Source of the DNA: G041228335 sp964580905
Lineage (GTDB): Bacteria > Pseudomonadota > Alphaproteobacteria > Puniceispirillales > UBA1172
NCBI GenBank assembly: GCA_964580905.1
Contig: CAZOLR010000046.1
Span: 1 to 12,852 of the forward strand
Direction of reading: 5' to 3'
Length of the DNA stretch: 12,852 bases
Positions within the stretch are counted from its first letter, which is position 1. Each line of letters opens with the position of its first letter. A program made the translations under genes and the position numbers. Positions 1-7,845 of this stretch are shown one piece after another. Under the pieces are notes generated by a model. That model did not search any database, was not told the DNA's origin, and worked only from the letters and a program-made list of their open reading frames with translations.

Positions 1-117
1 ATAGCATTGCCCGATCAGGAAATGTTACCTTAAATATTTCCGGTACGGATTTTGCAGGTGAGCCCCGGTCTCTGAAAGTCCGATAATTTGCCGATATGAC
101 CAGCTGGAGAAACCGCC

Positions 118-363
118 ATGACCAATGATGCACACCCGGAAAGGGAAAATCAGCAGGAAGAAGAGCTCATCACCAGACTTAAATCCATGCTGGCTGATTT
201 TTCCGATTATCAATCTCCCATACTGAGGGCAGACGGAGATATCGTGATCCCGCTTGATCCGACACTGAAGAAAAATCGTGAGGCGCAGAAAAATCTTGCC
301 GAAGCCATCAGCAGCATGATGAATGGCGACATGCGCCGCCGCAGCTCCGCCTGGATCGAATAG
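118..363 (+). CDS. small acidic hypothetical protein, 81 aa
   Basis: I do not recognise this family. The start is supported by GGAG at 106-109, eight bases before the ATG. The N-terminal third is polar and acidic (ERENQQEEEL). A middle stretch (about residues 28-48, SDYQSPILRADGDIVIPLDP) could form short strands, and a basic, helix-prone tail follows. There is no signal peptide, membrane segment or cysteine, so it is probably a small cytoplasmic protein. It ends 7 bases before the convergent stop of the exonuclease-CBS gene and appears to be transcribed alone or with something left of the window. A 130-codon reading frame on the opposite strand covers the same DNA but has an unlikely composition. 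I regard this as a real gene mainly because of its ribosome binding site and plausible composition; function is unknown. Confidence 0.6.
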   Translation: MTNDAHPERENQQEEELITRLKSMLADFSDYQSPILRADGDIVIPLDPTLKKNREAQKNLAEAISSMMNGDMRRRSSAWIE

Positions 364-370
364 GCCGGCT

Positions 371-2488
371 TTAGCCGAAAAGGCAATCCTGCAACATGGG
401 CTCAAGCCTGCTGACACGCCCGCGGATCGATTTGAGCAGTTTCATTTCGGCAGGATTGAGCTGGCTGACATCAATCTTTGTTCCCGGCGGCAGACCCGCG
501 GAAATATCATTGATCTGCTGGCGGAGAACCAGTTTGAGCGCAAAATGAATATCCTCGGCAAGAAGGGAGACTTCCGGCGGAACCGTATTCGTCCGGTGCA
601 GGGCTTCGGCACGGCGGGCACTGCTTCTTTCGGAAATGCCCCGGGAAATGGCCAGCACCCGTAAGGTTTCAATCAGCGGCAATAACAGATATCTTTTTAT
701 ATCGTAGCGTCCGGCTTCTGTCTTCAGGCCGCCGAATATCGTCGTTCCGGCCTGGGCATTGGCGGCATTACCGGCCAGAAGTTTAAGAAAATCGGCACGC
801 CGTGTCGCCCGGCCTGCCATCGCTTCTCTCAGCCGGGCAGCCAGATCAACCTCGCCATGGACAGATTCGAAATCAAAGAAGATATCGACATTCAGGAGAT
901 CTTCGGGCCGCGCCTGTTTAACCCAGCCGGTCAGGGCATTTCGCCATCCGGAAATCGACCGGCACCATTTGGCGTGGCGTGACATGACACCTCCCTGGCA
1001 ATAGGGAATCCCGGCCTGATCAAGGCAGTCCGATATATGCCCGCCAAGGGTTTCAAACCACGTCTGCACTTCGGCATTTTCGGTGGCATCGCCCTCCGGC
1101 ATTTCATCATCATAGATGATGGCATGGTCCTGATCGGCGGCAAGAAGGCTTTCGCCACGTCCGGCTGATCCCAGAACAAGAACGGCATAAGCTCTGGGTG
1201 GCGGGGTTTCCATCATGGCTTCGGCAAGATGCGTGGCCCGGGACAAGGCTGCCCGATACGCGCTGCTGATCACGGCGGCAATGAGATGGCCTTCCACCCC
1301 GTCGGAAAGCAGGGAGCTGGCCAGCATGGGCAGGGCTTTGAGTGCTGCTGCAATGTCCGTCGCGGTGGCGGCGGTGGCGATCTGGTCCCCGATCACCATG
1401 GCACCCGTCACGCGCTGACGGATCAGCTCCCGGGTTGAAATCCAGCCAGCCAGCTCCCCCGAGGGGCCGGTGACACCAAGATGCCGGATATCAAGCCGGT
1501 TGATGCGCCCCAGCGCCACATGCATGAAATCATCCTCATGCACCGTTATAACCGGCGCCGACATCACCTGCCCGATGGGAATCGCCCTGGCGTGGCCAAC
1601 TTCTTCGATGGGCAGAGCCATGGTATGAACAAGGTCGCGTTCGGAAACGATGCCGTCGATCCGGTTTGGGGATGTGCCGATGAAGACGCAGTCAATTTTC
1701 CGATCTTTCATGGTGACCGCCGCGATCTGGATGGGGGTATCTGCCGGCAGGATAACCGGATCTGTCAGCATGATTTCCCTTATCCGGTGACGATAGGGGT
1801 AGGGGTCAATCCGCTCCACCGGTTTGGTCAGTGACGGCTGATAGAGTCTGCCCGCAACATCGGTCCACCCCGCCCGGGTTGCCGACAGTCTCAGATCATC
1901 AAGGCCGGAAACAGCCCTCAACGCATCGGCAAGGGTGACGATGGATTTAGCGTTCAGATCAGGCAACATTGCCCGGAAAATCCGGCCGGTAATGCGCGCA
2001 TCACCAAGCGCCGTATGACGATCACTGATACTGATACGATAATGTTCGGCCAGGGCATTGAGATCACCCATCATCATCATCGCTTCATTGCCAAGAGCGA
2101 TCACTCCGAGCTGGCGCACACATAAGGCCGCGCTCCATTCCCATTCCAGCCCGTAGCGCTCGGCTTCATGGGACAGCACGGCAAGATCAAAGCCTATATT
2201 GTAGCCGACCAGCACCCTGCCGTTCAGTTGCGCACGGAAACGGGGCAGGACCCGGGTAAGGCTTTCGGCGTTTTCAACCTGCTTCTGGCTGATACCATGG
2301 ATGGCTGTGCTTTTTTCAGGAACGGGGATGCCGGGATTGACCAGAATATCGAGGTGAACCTCTTCGTCCCAGGGATCGGTCATGCCAATCTGGACGATCC
2401 GGTCCTTGGCGGGCGAAAGGCCGGTTGTTTCAAGATCAATCGAAGCCAGCGGCAGTTTTTCCAGCGGCACGGTGGCCAGCGTAGTCAT
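371..2488 (-). CDS. DEDDh exonuclease - CBS pair - DUF294 nucleotidyltransferase fusion
   Basis: A 705-residue protein with three modules. Residues ~11-175 are a DnaQ/epsilon-like 3'-5' exonuclease: D18-x-E20 (motif I), N97..F100-D101 (motif II) and H158-x4-D163 (motif III), the DEDDh set for two-metal catalysis. Residues ~234-360 form two CBS domains, which usually bind adenosine nucleotides as regulatory ligands. Residues ~385-705 are a DUF294-type nucleotidyltransferase with its C-terminal domain: GSAGRGES (440-447) followed by D452 and D454, with D539 as the likely third carboxylate, as in GlnD-like enzymes. No cNMP-binding domain is visible. The start at 2488 has GGGGGA five bases upstream; an in-frame TTG at 2533 is less likely. 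It is 119 bases downstream of lolA, probably in one unit with ftsK. Substrates of the exonuclease and transferase modules are unknown. The domain calls are firm; the physiological role is open. Confidence 0.9.
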   Translation of the reverse strand: MTTLATVPLEKLPLASIDLETTGLSPAKDRIVQIGMTDPWDEEVHLDILVNPGIPVPEKSTAIHGISQKQVENAESLTRVLPRFRAQLNGRVLVGYNIGFDLAVLSHEAERYGLEWEWSAALCVRQLGVIALGNEAMMMMGDLNALAEHYRISISDRHTALGDARITGRIFRAMLPDLNAKSIVTLADALRAVSGLDDLRLSATRAGWTDVAGRLYQPSLTKPVERIDPYPYRHRIREIMLTDPVILPADTPIQIAAVTMKDRKIDCVFIGTSPNRIDGIVSERDLVHTMALPIEEVGHARAIPIGQVMSAPVITVHEDDFMHVALGRINRLDIRHLGVTGPSGELAGWISTRELIRQRVTGAMVIGDQIATAATATDIAAALKALPMLASSLLSDGVEGHLIAAVISSAYRAALSRATHLAEAMMETPPPRAYAVLVLGSAGRGESLLAADQDHAIIYDDEMPEGDATENAEVQTWFETLGGHISDCLDQAGIPYCQGGVMSRHAKWCRSISGWRNALTGWVKQARPEDLLNVDIFFDFESVHGEVDLAARLREAMAGRATRRADFLKLLAGNAANAQAGTTIFGGLKTEAGRYDIKRYLLLPLIETLRVLAISRGISERSSARRAEALHRTNTVPPEVSLLAEDIHFALKLVLRQQINDISAGLPPGTKIDVSQLNPAEMKLLKSIRGRVSRLEPMLQDCLFG

Positions 2489-2607
2489 TTCATTCCCCCT
2501 GAAACGAGAACCTGTTGCGAGAAATCGCTTCAACCGCCCATCATAATTTGGCCCGGCGAGAATGACCAGCCCTGCCCGTTCATCAGGATTTTGATTGATG
2601 GTCGCGG

Positions 2608-3213
2608 TTAATTTTTATTTTCCGGATAATCCGACGGCACAAAAAGACGTGGCGAGAGTTTGTGCCCTTTGGTGATATTGCTTAGCAACACCGAGGTGGT
2701 GATGCCGTTTGCATCGGTAATCAGCCAGCGGCGAAGAACGAAGGGCTGTTCGGTAAATTCCAGCACGATCCGGCCGGCGGCTTCACCTTCGGGCTGATCA
2801 AGAATGATCCGGGTGATGCCGTCCCTGCTTTCGGCACGGGTTGTGATGCCCTCCCTTTCCAGTTTGACGGGATTGGCAAGGATGACCGCAAGAGGTGTTT
2901 CGGCCACAGGATAGCTGGTGACCTGGCGCCGGTCTTTTTCATCGACATGCAGCCATGTTCGCGTCGTGATCAGGGTAAGAGGCACCGGCTCGTCGTATTC
3001 AAACCTGCTGCGATATGGCCGCCGCAGATAAAATTTACCCCCGGCGGTGCTGCCATCAGAAGACACCTGAACAAACCTTGCTTCAAGCGTGGTGATGGTG
3101 TTGAACCATGCTTCAGCTTTTTCAAGGGAGGTCGCCGCCGCCGGAAAGACGAACATCACCATCGCCAGAAAAACACCTGAACACCGGAGCAAGAGACGCG
3201 GCAAAGAGGGCAT
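2608..3213 (-). CDS. lolA: outer-membrane lipoprotein carrier protein LolA
   Basis: LolA is the periplasmic chaperone that takes mature lipoproteins from the LolCDE transporter and carries them to the outer membrane. The 201-residue product has a signal peptide (basic R6/R10, hydrophobic core ~11-24, small residues PAAA at 24-27, cleavage near 27). Family-typical features follow: F47-x-Q49, a glycine-rich turn at ~58-59, R-R-P at 64-66, F-E-Y at 71-73 and P76, then alternating beta-strand sequence forming the hydrophobic cavity. The start at 3213 lies just past the ftsK stop and has AGGA eight bases upstream. An alternative ATG at 3231 adds six residues, overlaps ftsK and has GAGG nine bases upstream; I cannot exclude it. 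The close ftsK-lolA junction implies co-transcription and fits the order common in alphaproteobacteria. Confidence 0.92.
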   Translation of the reverse strand: MPSLPRLLLRCSGVFLAMVMFVFPAAATSLEKAEAWFNTITTLEARFVQVSSDGSTAGGKFYLRRPYRSRFEYDEPVPLTLITTRTWLHVDEKDRRQVTSYPVAETPLAVILANPVKLEREGITTRAESRDGITRIILDQPEGEAAGRIVLEFTEQPFVLRRWLITDANGITTSVLLSNITKGHKLSPRLFVPSDYPENKN

Positions 3214-3217
3214 CAGC

Positions 3218-5569
3218 TCAGTCCTGAACATCGATCAGCACCTCACGTTTTCCGGCGTGATTGGCCGGGCTCACCACCCCACGTCGTTCCATCTCTTCGA
3301 TGATGGTCGCCGCCCTGTTATAGCCGATCCGGAGATGACGCTGGATAAAAGAGGTTGACGCCTTGCCTTCCCTTGCGACGAGCTGCACCGCCTGATCGTA
3401 AAGACTGCCATCGCCATTGGTATCGGGAATTTCAGCCGGGGAGGCGGATATAGCATCAACTTCAACATCCTCGGTGACGCTGTCATCGTAAACAGGTTCG
3501 CCCTGCTGGCGGAGAAAATCGGCCACTTTTTCGACTTCGCCATCATGGACAAAGGGGCCATGCACCCGCACAATCCGGCCGCCGCCCTCCATATACAGCA
3601 TATCACCCTTGCCGAGGAGCTGTTCGGCCCCCTGTTCACCCAGTATCGTCCGGCTGTCGATTTTCGATGTGACCTGAAATGAAATCCGGGTCGGGAAATT
3701 GGCTTTGATTGTGCCGGTTATGACATCCACCGATGGCCGCTGGGTCGCCATGACCACATGAATGCCTGCGGCACGTGCCATCTGCGCCAGCCGCTGGACC
3801 GCCGCCTCAATATCCTTCCCCGCAACAAGCATGAGATCTGCCACCTCATCGATGATCACGACAATGAACGGCAGGGGGTTGAGATCAAGTTCCTGTTCTT
3901 CGAAGACGGGTTTGCCTGTCTCAGCATCGTATCCTGTCTGTACCCGGCGGGTCAGGGTTTCGCCCTTACGGCGGGCTTCATCCAGTCTTTTGTTGTATCC
4001 GTCAATATTGCGCACCCCGAGCTTGGACATGTTGCGGTATCTGGTTTCCATTTCCCGCACCGTCCATTTCAGTGCGGTAACGGCCTTGCCCGGGTCCGTC
4101 ACCACCGGTGTCAGAAGATGGGGGATGCCGTCATATACCGAAAGTTCGAGCATCTTCGGGTCGATCATGATGAGCCGGCAGGTTTCCGGCGTATGGGTGT
4201 AGAGAAGCGACAGGATCATCCCGTTGATACCGACAGATTTGCCTGATCCTGTCGTGCCGGCCACCAGCAGATGCGGCATCCGGGCAAGATCGGCAATCAC
4301 CGGATGACCGGCAATATCCATGCCCAGCGCCATGGGCAGTGATGCCGATTTGTCTGCCCAGCGGTCGCCATCAAAAATGTCACGGATCAGGACCGTCTGC
4401 CTGTCGCTGTTGGGCAGTTCGATACCTATGACATTCTGGCCCGGCACAACAGCAACCCGTACGGACAGCGCCGACATGGACCGGGCGATATCATCGGCAA
4501 GACCAATGACACGCTGCGTTTTCGTCCCCGGTGCAGGCGACAACTCATACCGCGTTACCACCGGCCCGAAGCGGGCTTTTTCAATCTCGCCACGCACACC
4601 AAATTCTGCAAGGACACTTTCCAGCATTCGGGAATTGGTATCGAGAACATCCTTGTCCGGCCCGGCAAGGGCTTTGTTCGGCGGGGCCAGAAGAGCAAGC
4701 GAAGGCAGGCGGTAGCCGCTCGCGTTTTCAAGATCAAGAGAGCCCTGTCCCGTCGCCGTTTTTGACCTCTTCCGTCTCGCCGCGGTGCGGGATGTCAGCG
4801 TATCATCTTCACTGTCCTGTGTTACCACCACCGGCTCACGCCGGGGTTTCGGCTGGCGGCGGCGCGACGATTTTTTGTCTTTCGGCAAAGACCCGCCCTG
4901 CCACAGCCGGGCGGCTAATGCTGATAACGGGCGGAAAGGATATAAAACCCCACGACGGACAAGACCAAGAAGACGGCTGGCCAGACGCATTTCCCCGCGA
5001 TCAATGGCCGCCGCATAAACATATATCGCTATACCCAGTCCGGTCAGCGCTGCCATGAGGAGATGGCCGTATTTGATCATGGCCGCCGGATCCGGCAGGG
5101 TGGTATTCAGCACCGGCATCATCAGAAACGAGGTTACGAGCATCCGGCCCACAGCCCCGCCATAGCTTTCCCCAAGCCAGGCACTGGCGGCAAAGGAGAG
5201 TAAAAAGAGCGATACCGGCAACAAGAGAAACCGGCGGCGCATCCGTTGCGGCCGGGCATGCCGGATAAGCCGGATGCCCCAGACAGTGACCGCCATCCCG
5301 AGAGCGATGGCCACCGGCTGACCCAAGGTGCCGACGAGATGCGCGGCAATTTCCGCGCCGATACCACCAAGAAGGTTTGAAACCTCCGGGTTGCTGATGC
5401 TGGATATGGTATGACCGGAGGGATCTGCCGGATCGTAACTGGCTGTCATGGCAAGAACGACACCACCAAGGCCAAGGCAGACCAGGCCCAGGATCTCCTC
5501 CATCCGGCGCTGCAGAAAACCTTTCAGCCCTGCGGAAATAAACGGGGTGGCTGTTTTCGGGTCGTTCAT
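3218..5569 (-). CDS. ftsK: DNA translocase FtsK
   Basis: FtsK is the septum-anchored DNA pump that clears chromosome termini and activates XerCD recombination at dif. The 783-residue product has about four or five N-terminal membrane segments (roughly 26-43, 83-102, 114-132, 142-154, 168-187). A short basic/acidic linker (~225-290) replaces the long linker of E. coli FtsK. The RecA-like motor has Walker A GTTGSGKS at 438-445 and Walker B ending in D574-E575. The C-terminal winged-helix gamma domain (~720-783) should read KOPS-type polar sequences. The start at 5569 is the first in-frame ATG; a TTG at 5608 would add 13 residues without a visible ribosome binding site. The ATG itself has only a distant GAGG, and an eight-codon leader frame overlaps it. 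It is divergent from the HAD phosphatase and followed by lolA. Confidence 0.95.
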   Translation of the reverse strand: MNDPKTATPFISAGLKGFLQRRMEEILGLVCLGLGGVVLAMTASYDPADPSGHTISSISNPEVSNLLGGIGAEIAAHLVGTLGQPVAIALGMAVTVWGIRLIRHARPQRMRRRFLLLPVSLFLLSFAASAWLGESYGGAVGRMLVTSFLMMPVLNTTLPDPAAMIKYGHLLMAALTGLGIAIYVYAAAIDRGEMRLASRLLGLVRRGVLYPFRPLSALAARLWQGGSLPKDKKSSRRRQPKPRREPVVVTQDSEDDTLTSRTAARRKRSKTATGQGSLDLENASGYRLPSLALLAPPNKALAGPDKDVLDTNSRMLESVLAEFGVRGEIEKARFGPVVTRYELSPAPGTKTQRVIGLADDIARSMSALSVRVAVVPGQNVIGIELPNSDRQTVLIRDIFDGDRWADKSASLPMALGMDIAGHPVIADLARMPHLLVAGTTGSGKSVGINGMILSLLYTHTPETCRLIMIDPKMLELSVYDGIPHLLTPVVTDPGKAVTALKWTVREMETRYRNMSKLGVRNIDGYNKRLDEARRKGETLTRRVQTGYDAETGKPVFEEQELDLNPLPFIVVIIDEVADLMLVAGKDIEAAVQRLAQMARAAGIHVVMATQRPSVDVITGTIKANFPTRISFQVTSKIDSRTILGEQGAEQLLGKGDMLYMEGGGRIVRVHGPFVHDGEVEKVADFLRQQGEPVYDDSVTEDVEVDAISASPAEIPDTNGDGSLYDQAVQLVAREGKASTSFIQRHLRIGYNRAATIIEEMERRGVVSPANHAGKREVLIDVQD

Positions 5570-5734
5570 GGTTTGGTGAATGCCTCGCTCATCACATCCG
5601 GTTGTCAAGCCATAGCAAATTGTACATCAAATATATAGAGGTTTGCACCTTCTGCTTCCACAAGATGCTGAGTTTTTCGCTTAAATCTTGACGGATCGAT
5701 TGCACAGCAGAGGTTTCCGGCTTATCTCTCTAGA

Positions 5735-6268
5735 ATGAACATGGAAAGACGAGCCATTTTTCTTGACCGGGACGGCGTGATTAATGTCGATACAGGCTAT
5801 CCGCACAAGACCGAAGACTGCCAGCTGATCCCCGGGGCGGCGGCGGCCATCCGCCGTGCCCGCAGGGAAGGATACATGATCTGTGTGGTGACAAATCAGG
5901 GCGGCATCGCGCTCGGGTATTATGATGAAGCGGGGCTGCGGCGTTTCAATGATCATCTCGCAGGATTGCTGGCAGAAGACGGTGCGGCGCTGGATGCGAT
6001 ACATTTCTGCCCGCACCACCCGTCATCTCCTGATCCGGCCCGGCGGCAATGTTCCTGCCGCAAGCCGCAACCCGGCATGCTGCTTGATCTGGCACGCGAA
6101 CATAATATCGATATGTCTGCCAGTGCCATGATTGGTGACCGTGTGACGGATATCGAAGCCGGCGAAGCGGCTGGTGTAAGGGCATTTCTTTTTGACGGCG
6201 GGAATCTGGATACGCTGATGCTGAAGGTGCTGGCTTCGCTGAAGGAGGCGCGTGATGGGGAAAACTGA
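5735..6268 (+). CDS. gmhB: GmhB-like D-glycero-D-manno-heptose 1,7-bisphosphate 7-phosphatase (HAD family)
   Basis: A 177-residue HAD-superfamily phosphatase of the GmhB/histidinol-phosphatase type. The motifs are in order: D11-x-D13-GVIN (nucleophile and acid/base), T53-N54-Q, the zinc-loop set C92-x-H94 ... C106-x-C108 followed by R-K110-P, and G-D135-R-x-x-D139 for magnesium. The zinc loop and length match GmhB, which removes the C7 phosphate of heptose bisphosphate in ADP-heptose synthesis for LPS; in E. coli-like histidinol phosphatases this domain is fused to HisB. No other heptose gene is in the window, so substrate is inferred from family alone. There is no good ribosome binding site; M3 at 5741 is an alternative start. 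The 3' end overlaps the next gene by 14 bases, so the two are probably translated together. Confidence 0.85.
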   Translation: MNMERRAIFLDRDGVINVDTGYPHKTEDCQLIPGAAAAIRRARREGYMICVVTNQGGIALGYYDEAGLRRFNDHLAGLLAEDGAALDAIHFCPHHPSSPDPARRQCSCRKPQPGMLLDLAREHNIDMSASAMIGDRVTDIEAGEAAGVRAFLFDGGNLDTLMLKVLASLKEARDGEN

Positions 6269-7484
6269 ACAGCATGATGTTGTGATTATCGGCGGCGGCA
6301 TGGCGGGGCTTGCCACCGCATGCGCCCTCGGCCAGAAGGAGATACCCTGTCTTGTGCTGGATCGCGGAGCGGGGGAAGGTGATACCATCCGCACCAGCAC
6401 CATCAATCCGGCCAGCTATTCTTTTCTTGAACGTCTCGGCGTCATCAAGATCATGGCTGAGCTTGGCCATTCCATTACCCCGGTGCGGGAAATCCGCGTC
6501 AGCGATGCCCAGACCAGAGCAAGGCCAGGCTATGCGGTAAGCGATACGCTCCTGTCCTGGAACGAGAGAGACAATTCTTCAGCCCCTCTTGCCTATGTTA
6601 TGCGGAACCGTCATCTGCGGGACGCTCTTTTCCGCATGGCCGATGCGCACCCGTTGATCGGAATACGACATGGTCAGGCAACACCGCCACCGCGAGACGA
6701 TTTCAGGCGCGGGAACACATCATTCCACCATCTCACTCTTGCGGACGGCACTGATCTCACGACCGGTCTGATTATCGCCGCAGATGGCGGGGCAAGCCCC
6801 ATGCGTGACGCCGCCGGGATACGCACCATCCGGCGGCGCCCCGGCCAGACCGCCATCGTCGCCGATATCCGGTCAAGCCGCCCGCACCAGCATATGGCCT
6901 GGCAGCGATTTCTCGATGGCGGCCCGGTGGCGCTGATGCCGCTTGATGACCCGCACCTTTCTTCGCTTGTATGGACTTTGAAGGATGAAGACGCGGCGGT
7001 GATGATGAAAGCTGATCCTTTCATGTTCGGCAAGATGCTCACTGAAGAATTCGGACCTGCTTTCGGTGACCTGACGCTGGCAAGCGAGCGTCATTCCTGG
7101 CCGATGCAGCTTTGCCATGCCCTTCGTCCTTATGGCTATCGATTGGCACTGGTCGGTGATGCGGCGCATCGCATCCATCCCCTTGCCGGGCAGGGCTATA
7201 ACCTTGCGCTCGGAGATGCGGCGGCGATGGCCGATGCGCTGGAATGGGGCGCCGATCATGGCGCTGATGTTGGTGATGCGATGGTTCTCGAACGCTACGC
7301 ACGGCTCCGTTTTGCCGAAACAGCGGCGATGACGCTTGCAACCGACGGGCTTAACCGGCTCTTTTCCTTCGGGCCCAAAGGGTTGAAATCAGCGGCAGGC
7401 CTGGCGATGGCGGCGCTTGACCGGTCCCCCCTCATGTCGCTTGCCATGAAAATGGCGAGCGGCGGGCTCAACCGTCGCGGCTGA
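6255..7484 (+). CDS. UbiH/UbiF/COQ6-family FAD-dependent hydroxylase (ubiquinone biosynthesis)
   Basis: A 409-residue class A flavoprotein monooxygenase, probably adding a hydroxyl to the ubiquinone ring using NAD(P)H and O2. Visible motifs are the FAD-binding GGGMAG (13-18) in a beta-alpha-beta start, an R-T-S-T-x-x-P-A-S segment (46-54) characteristic of UbiH-type enzymes, the A-D-G (176-178) motif, and G-D-A-A-H-R-I-H-P (301-309) followed by L-A-G-Q-G-Y-N-L, the second FAD motif. Which ring position it serves (UbiH, UbiF, UbiI or alphaproteobacterial UbiL) cannot be read from sequence. The ATG at 6255 has AAGGAGG six bases upstream, within the end of the phosphatase gene; the GTG at 6252 is too close to that site. 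The last codons lie in a terminator hairpin and overlap the convergent DUF971 gene by 17 bases. Confidence 0.88.
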   Translation: MGKTEQHDVVIIGGGMAGLATACALGQKEIPCLVLDRGAGEGDTIRTSTINPASYSFLERLGVIKIMAELGHSITPVREIRVSDAQTRARPGYAVSDTLLSWNERDNSSAPLAYVMRNRHLRDALFRMADAHPLIGIRHGQATPPPRDDFRRGNTSFHHLTLADGTDLTTGLIIAADGGASPMRDAAGIRTIRRRPGQTAIVADIRSSRPHQHMAWQRFLDGGPVALMPLDDPHLSSLVWTLKDEDAAVMMKADPFMFGKMLTEEFGPAFGDLTLASERHSWPMQLCHALRPYGYRLALVGDAAHRIHPLAGQGYNLALGDAAAMADALEWGADHGADVGDAMVLERYARLRFAETAAMTLATDGLNRLFSFGPKGLKSAAGLAMAALDRSPLMSLAMKMASGGLNRRG

Positions 7485-7493
7485 GCCCCTTTT
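7464..7493 (+). terminator. intrinsic terminator at the ubiH/DUF971 convergent junction
   Basis: A perfect 7-bp inverted repeat (GGGCTCA at 7464-7470, TGAGCCC at 7482-7488) encloses an 11-base loop. It is followed by C and TTTT (7490-7493). The U-tract is on the plus strand, so it should stop the phosphatase-hydroxylase transcript. The left arm contains the DUF971 stop codon (7468-7470) and the right arm contains the hydroxylase stop (7482-7484). The T-run is short, so strength is uncertain. Confidence 0.55.
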
Positions 7494-7845
7494 CATCCAA
7501 TCTCGCCAGATACCGGGCCATCAGATCGGTGCTCTCACGGCCATAGCGACAGAGCGTTGCCCAGGTGAATATCCCGCTGTCGTGCCCATCGCTGAACACA
7601 AGCCTGACCGCATAATGCCCGACGGTTCTGATATCAGTGATCTTCACCTTGCGTTTTCCCGCCGGGGTTGTCTTCTGGCTTGCGCTGTGCCCCTGGACTT
7701 CGGCCGACGGCGATTCCACCCGCAGAAGCTCTGCCGGAATGTGGAAAGTCTCACCTGAATCAAACTCAACGGTCAGCGTGTTTTTTTCCGGATTGAGGGA
7801 GATGGCGGTCGGCCATGGCTCCGGGTTATGGGCCGTATTCGGCAT
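7468..7845 (-). CDS. DUF971 (gamma-butyrobetaine hydroxylase-like N-terminal domain) protein
   Basis: A 125-residue DUF971 protein. The family signature is clear: L-R-V-x-S-P-S-A-E-V-Q-G-H at 41-53, an insert, V-K-I-x-x-I at ~67-72, and the conserved block VGHYAVRLVFSDGHDSGIFTW at about 75-95. The same fold occurs at the N terminus of gamma-butyrobetaine hydroxylases, where it binds zinc, but the free-standing bacterial proteins have no settled function. There is no signal peptide or membrane segment. Its ATG shares one base with the stop of the Trm112-like gene (TGATG), pointing to translational coupling, and it is the last gene of the cnoX unit. Its tail overlaps the convergent hydroxylase by 17 bases. 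Confidence 0.85.
   Translation of the reverse strand: MPNTAHNPEPWPTAISLNPEKNTLTVEFDSGETFHIPAELLRVESPSAEVQGHSASQKTTPAGKRKVKITDIRTVGHYAVRLVFSDGHDSGIFTWATLCRYGRESTDLMARYLARLDEKGLSRDG

Noticed and set aside
1..86. End of a truncated plus-strand gene entering from the left
   Set aside because: Two frames are open to the edge (stops at 31-33 and 84-86), but neither short tail is recognisable, so no gene can be assigned.
366..377. CGGCT-TT-AGCCG hairpin as a terminator at the first convergent junction
   Set aside because: Five-base stem with a two-base loop and no T-tract after it on either strand; too weak to call.
25..417. 130-codon minus-strand open frame at the left edge
   Set aside because: Overlaps the better-supported 81-residue gene and the end of the exonuclease fusion; cysteine/histidine/phenylalanine-rich translation looks like a shadow.
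2168..2611. 147-codon plus-strand open frame opposite the exonuclease module
   Set aside because: Antisense shadow of conserved exonuclease motifs, with no recognisable domain.
3758..4246. 162-codon plus-strand open frame inside ftsK
   Set aside because: Antisense to the conserved FtsK motor; composition is unlike a protein and no ribosome binding site or family match is visible.
5688..5727. Promoter for the HAD phosphatase (TTGACG at 5688-5693 or TTGCAC at 5700-5705)
   Set aside because: Neither has a good -10 box at proper spacing; TTATCT at 5722-5727 would give an almost leaderless mRNA, which is possible but not supported enough.
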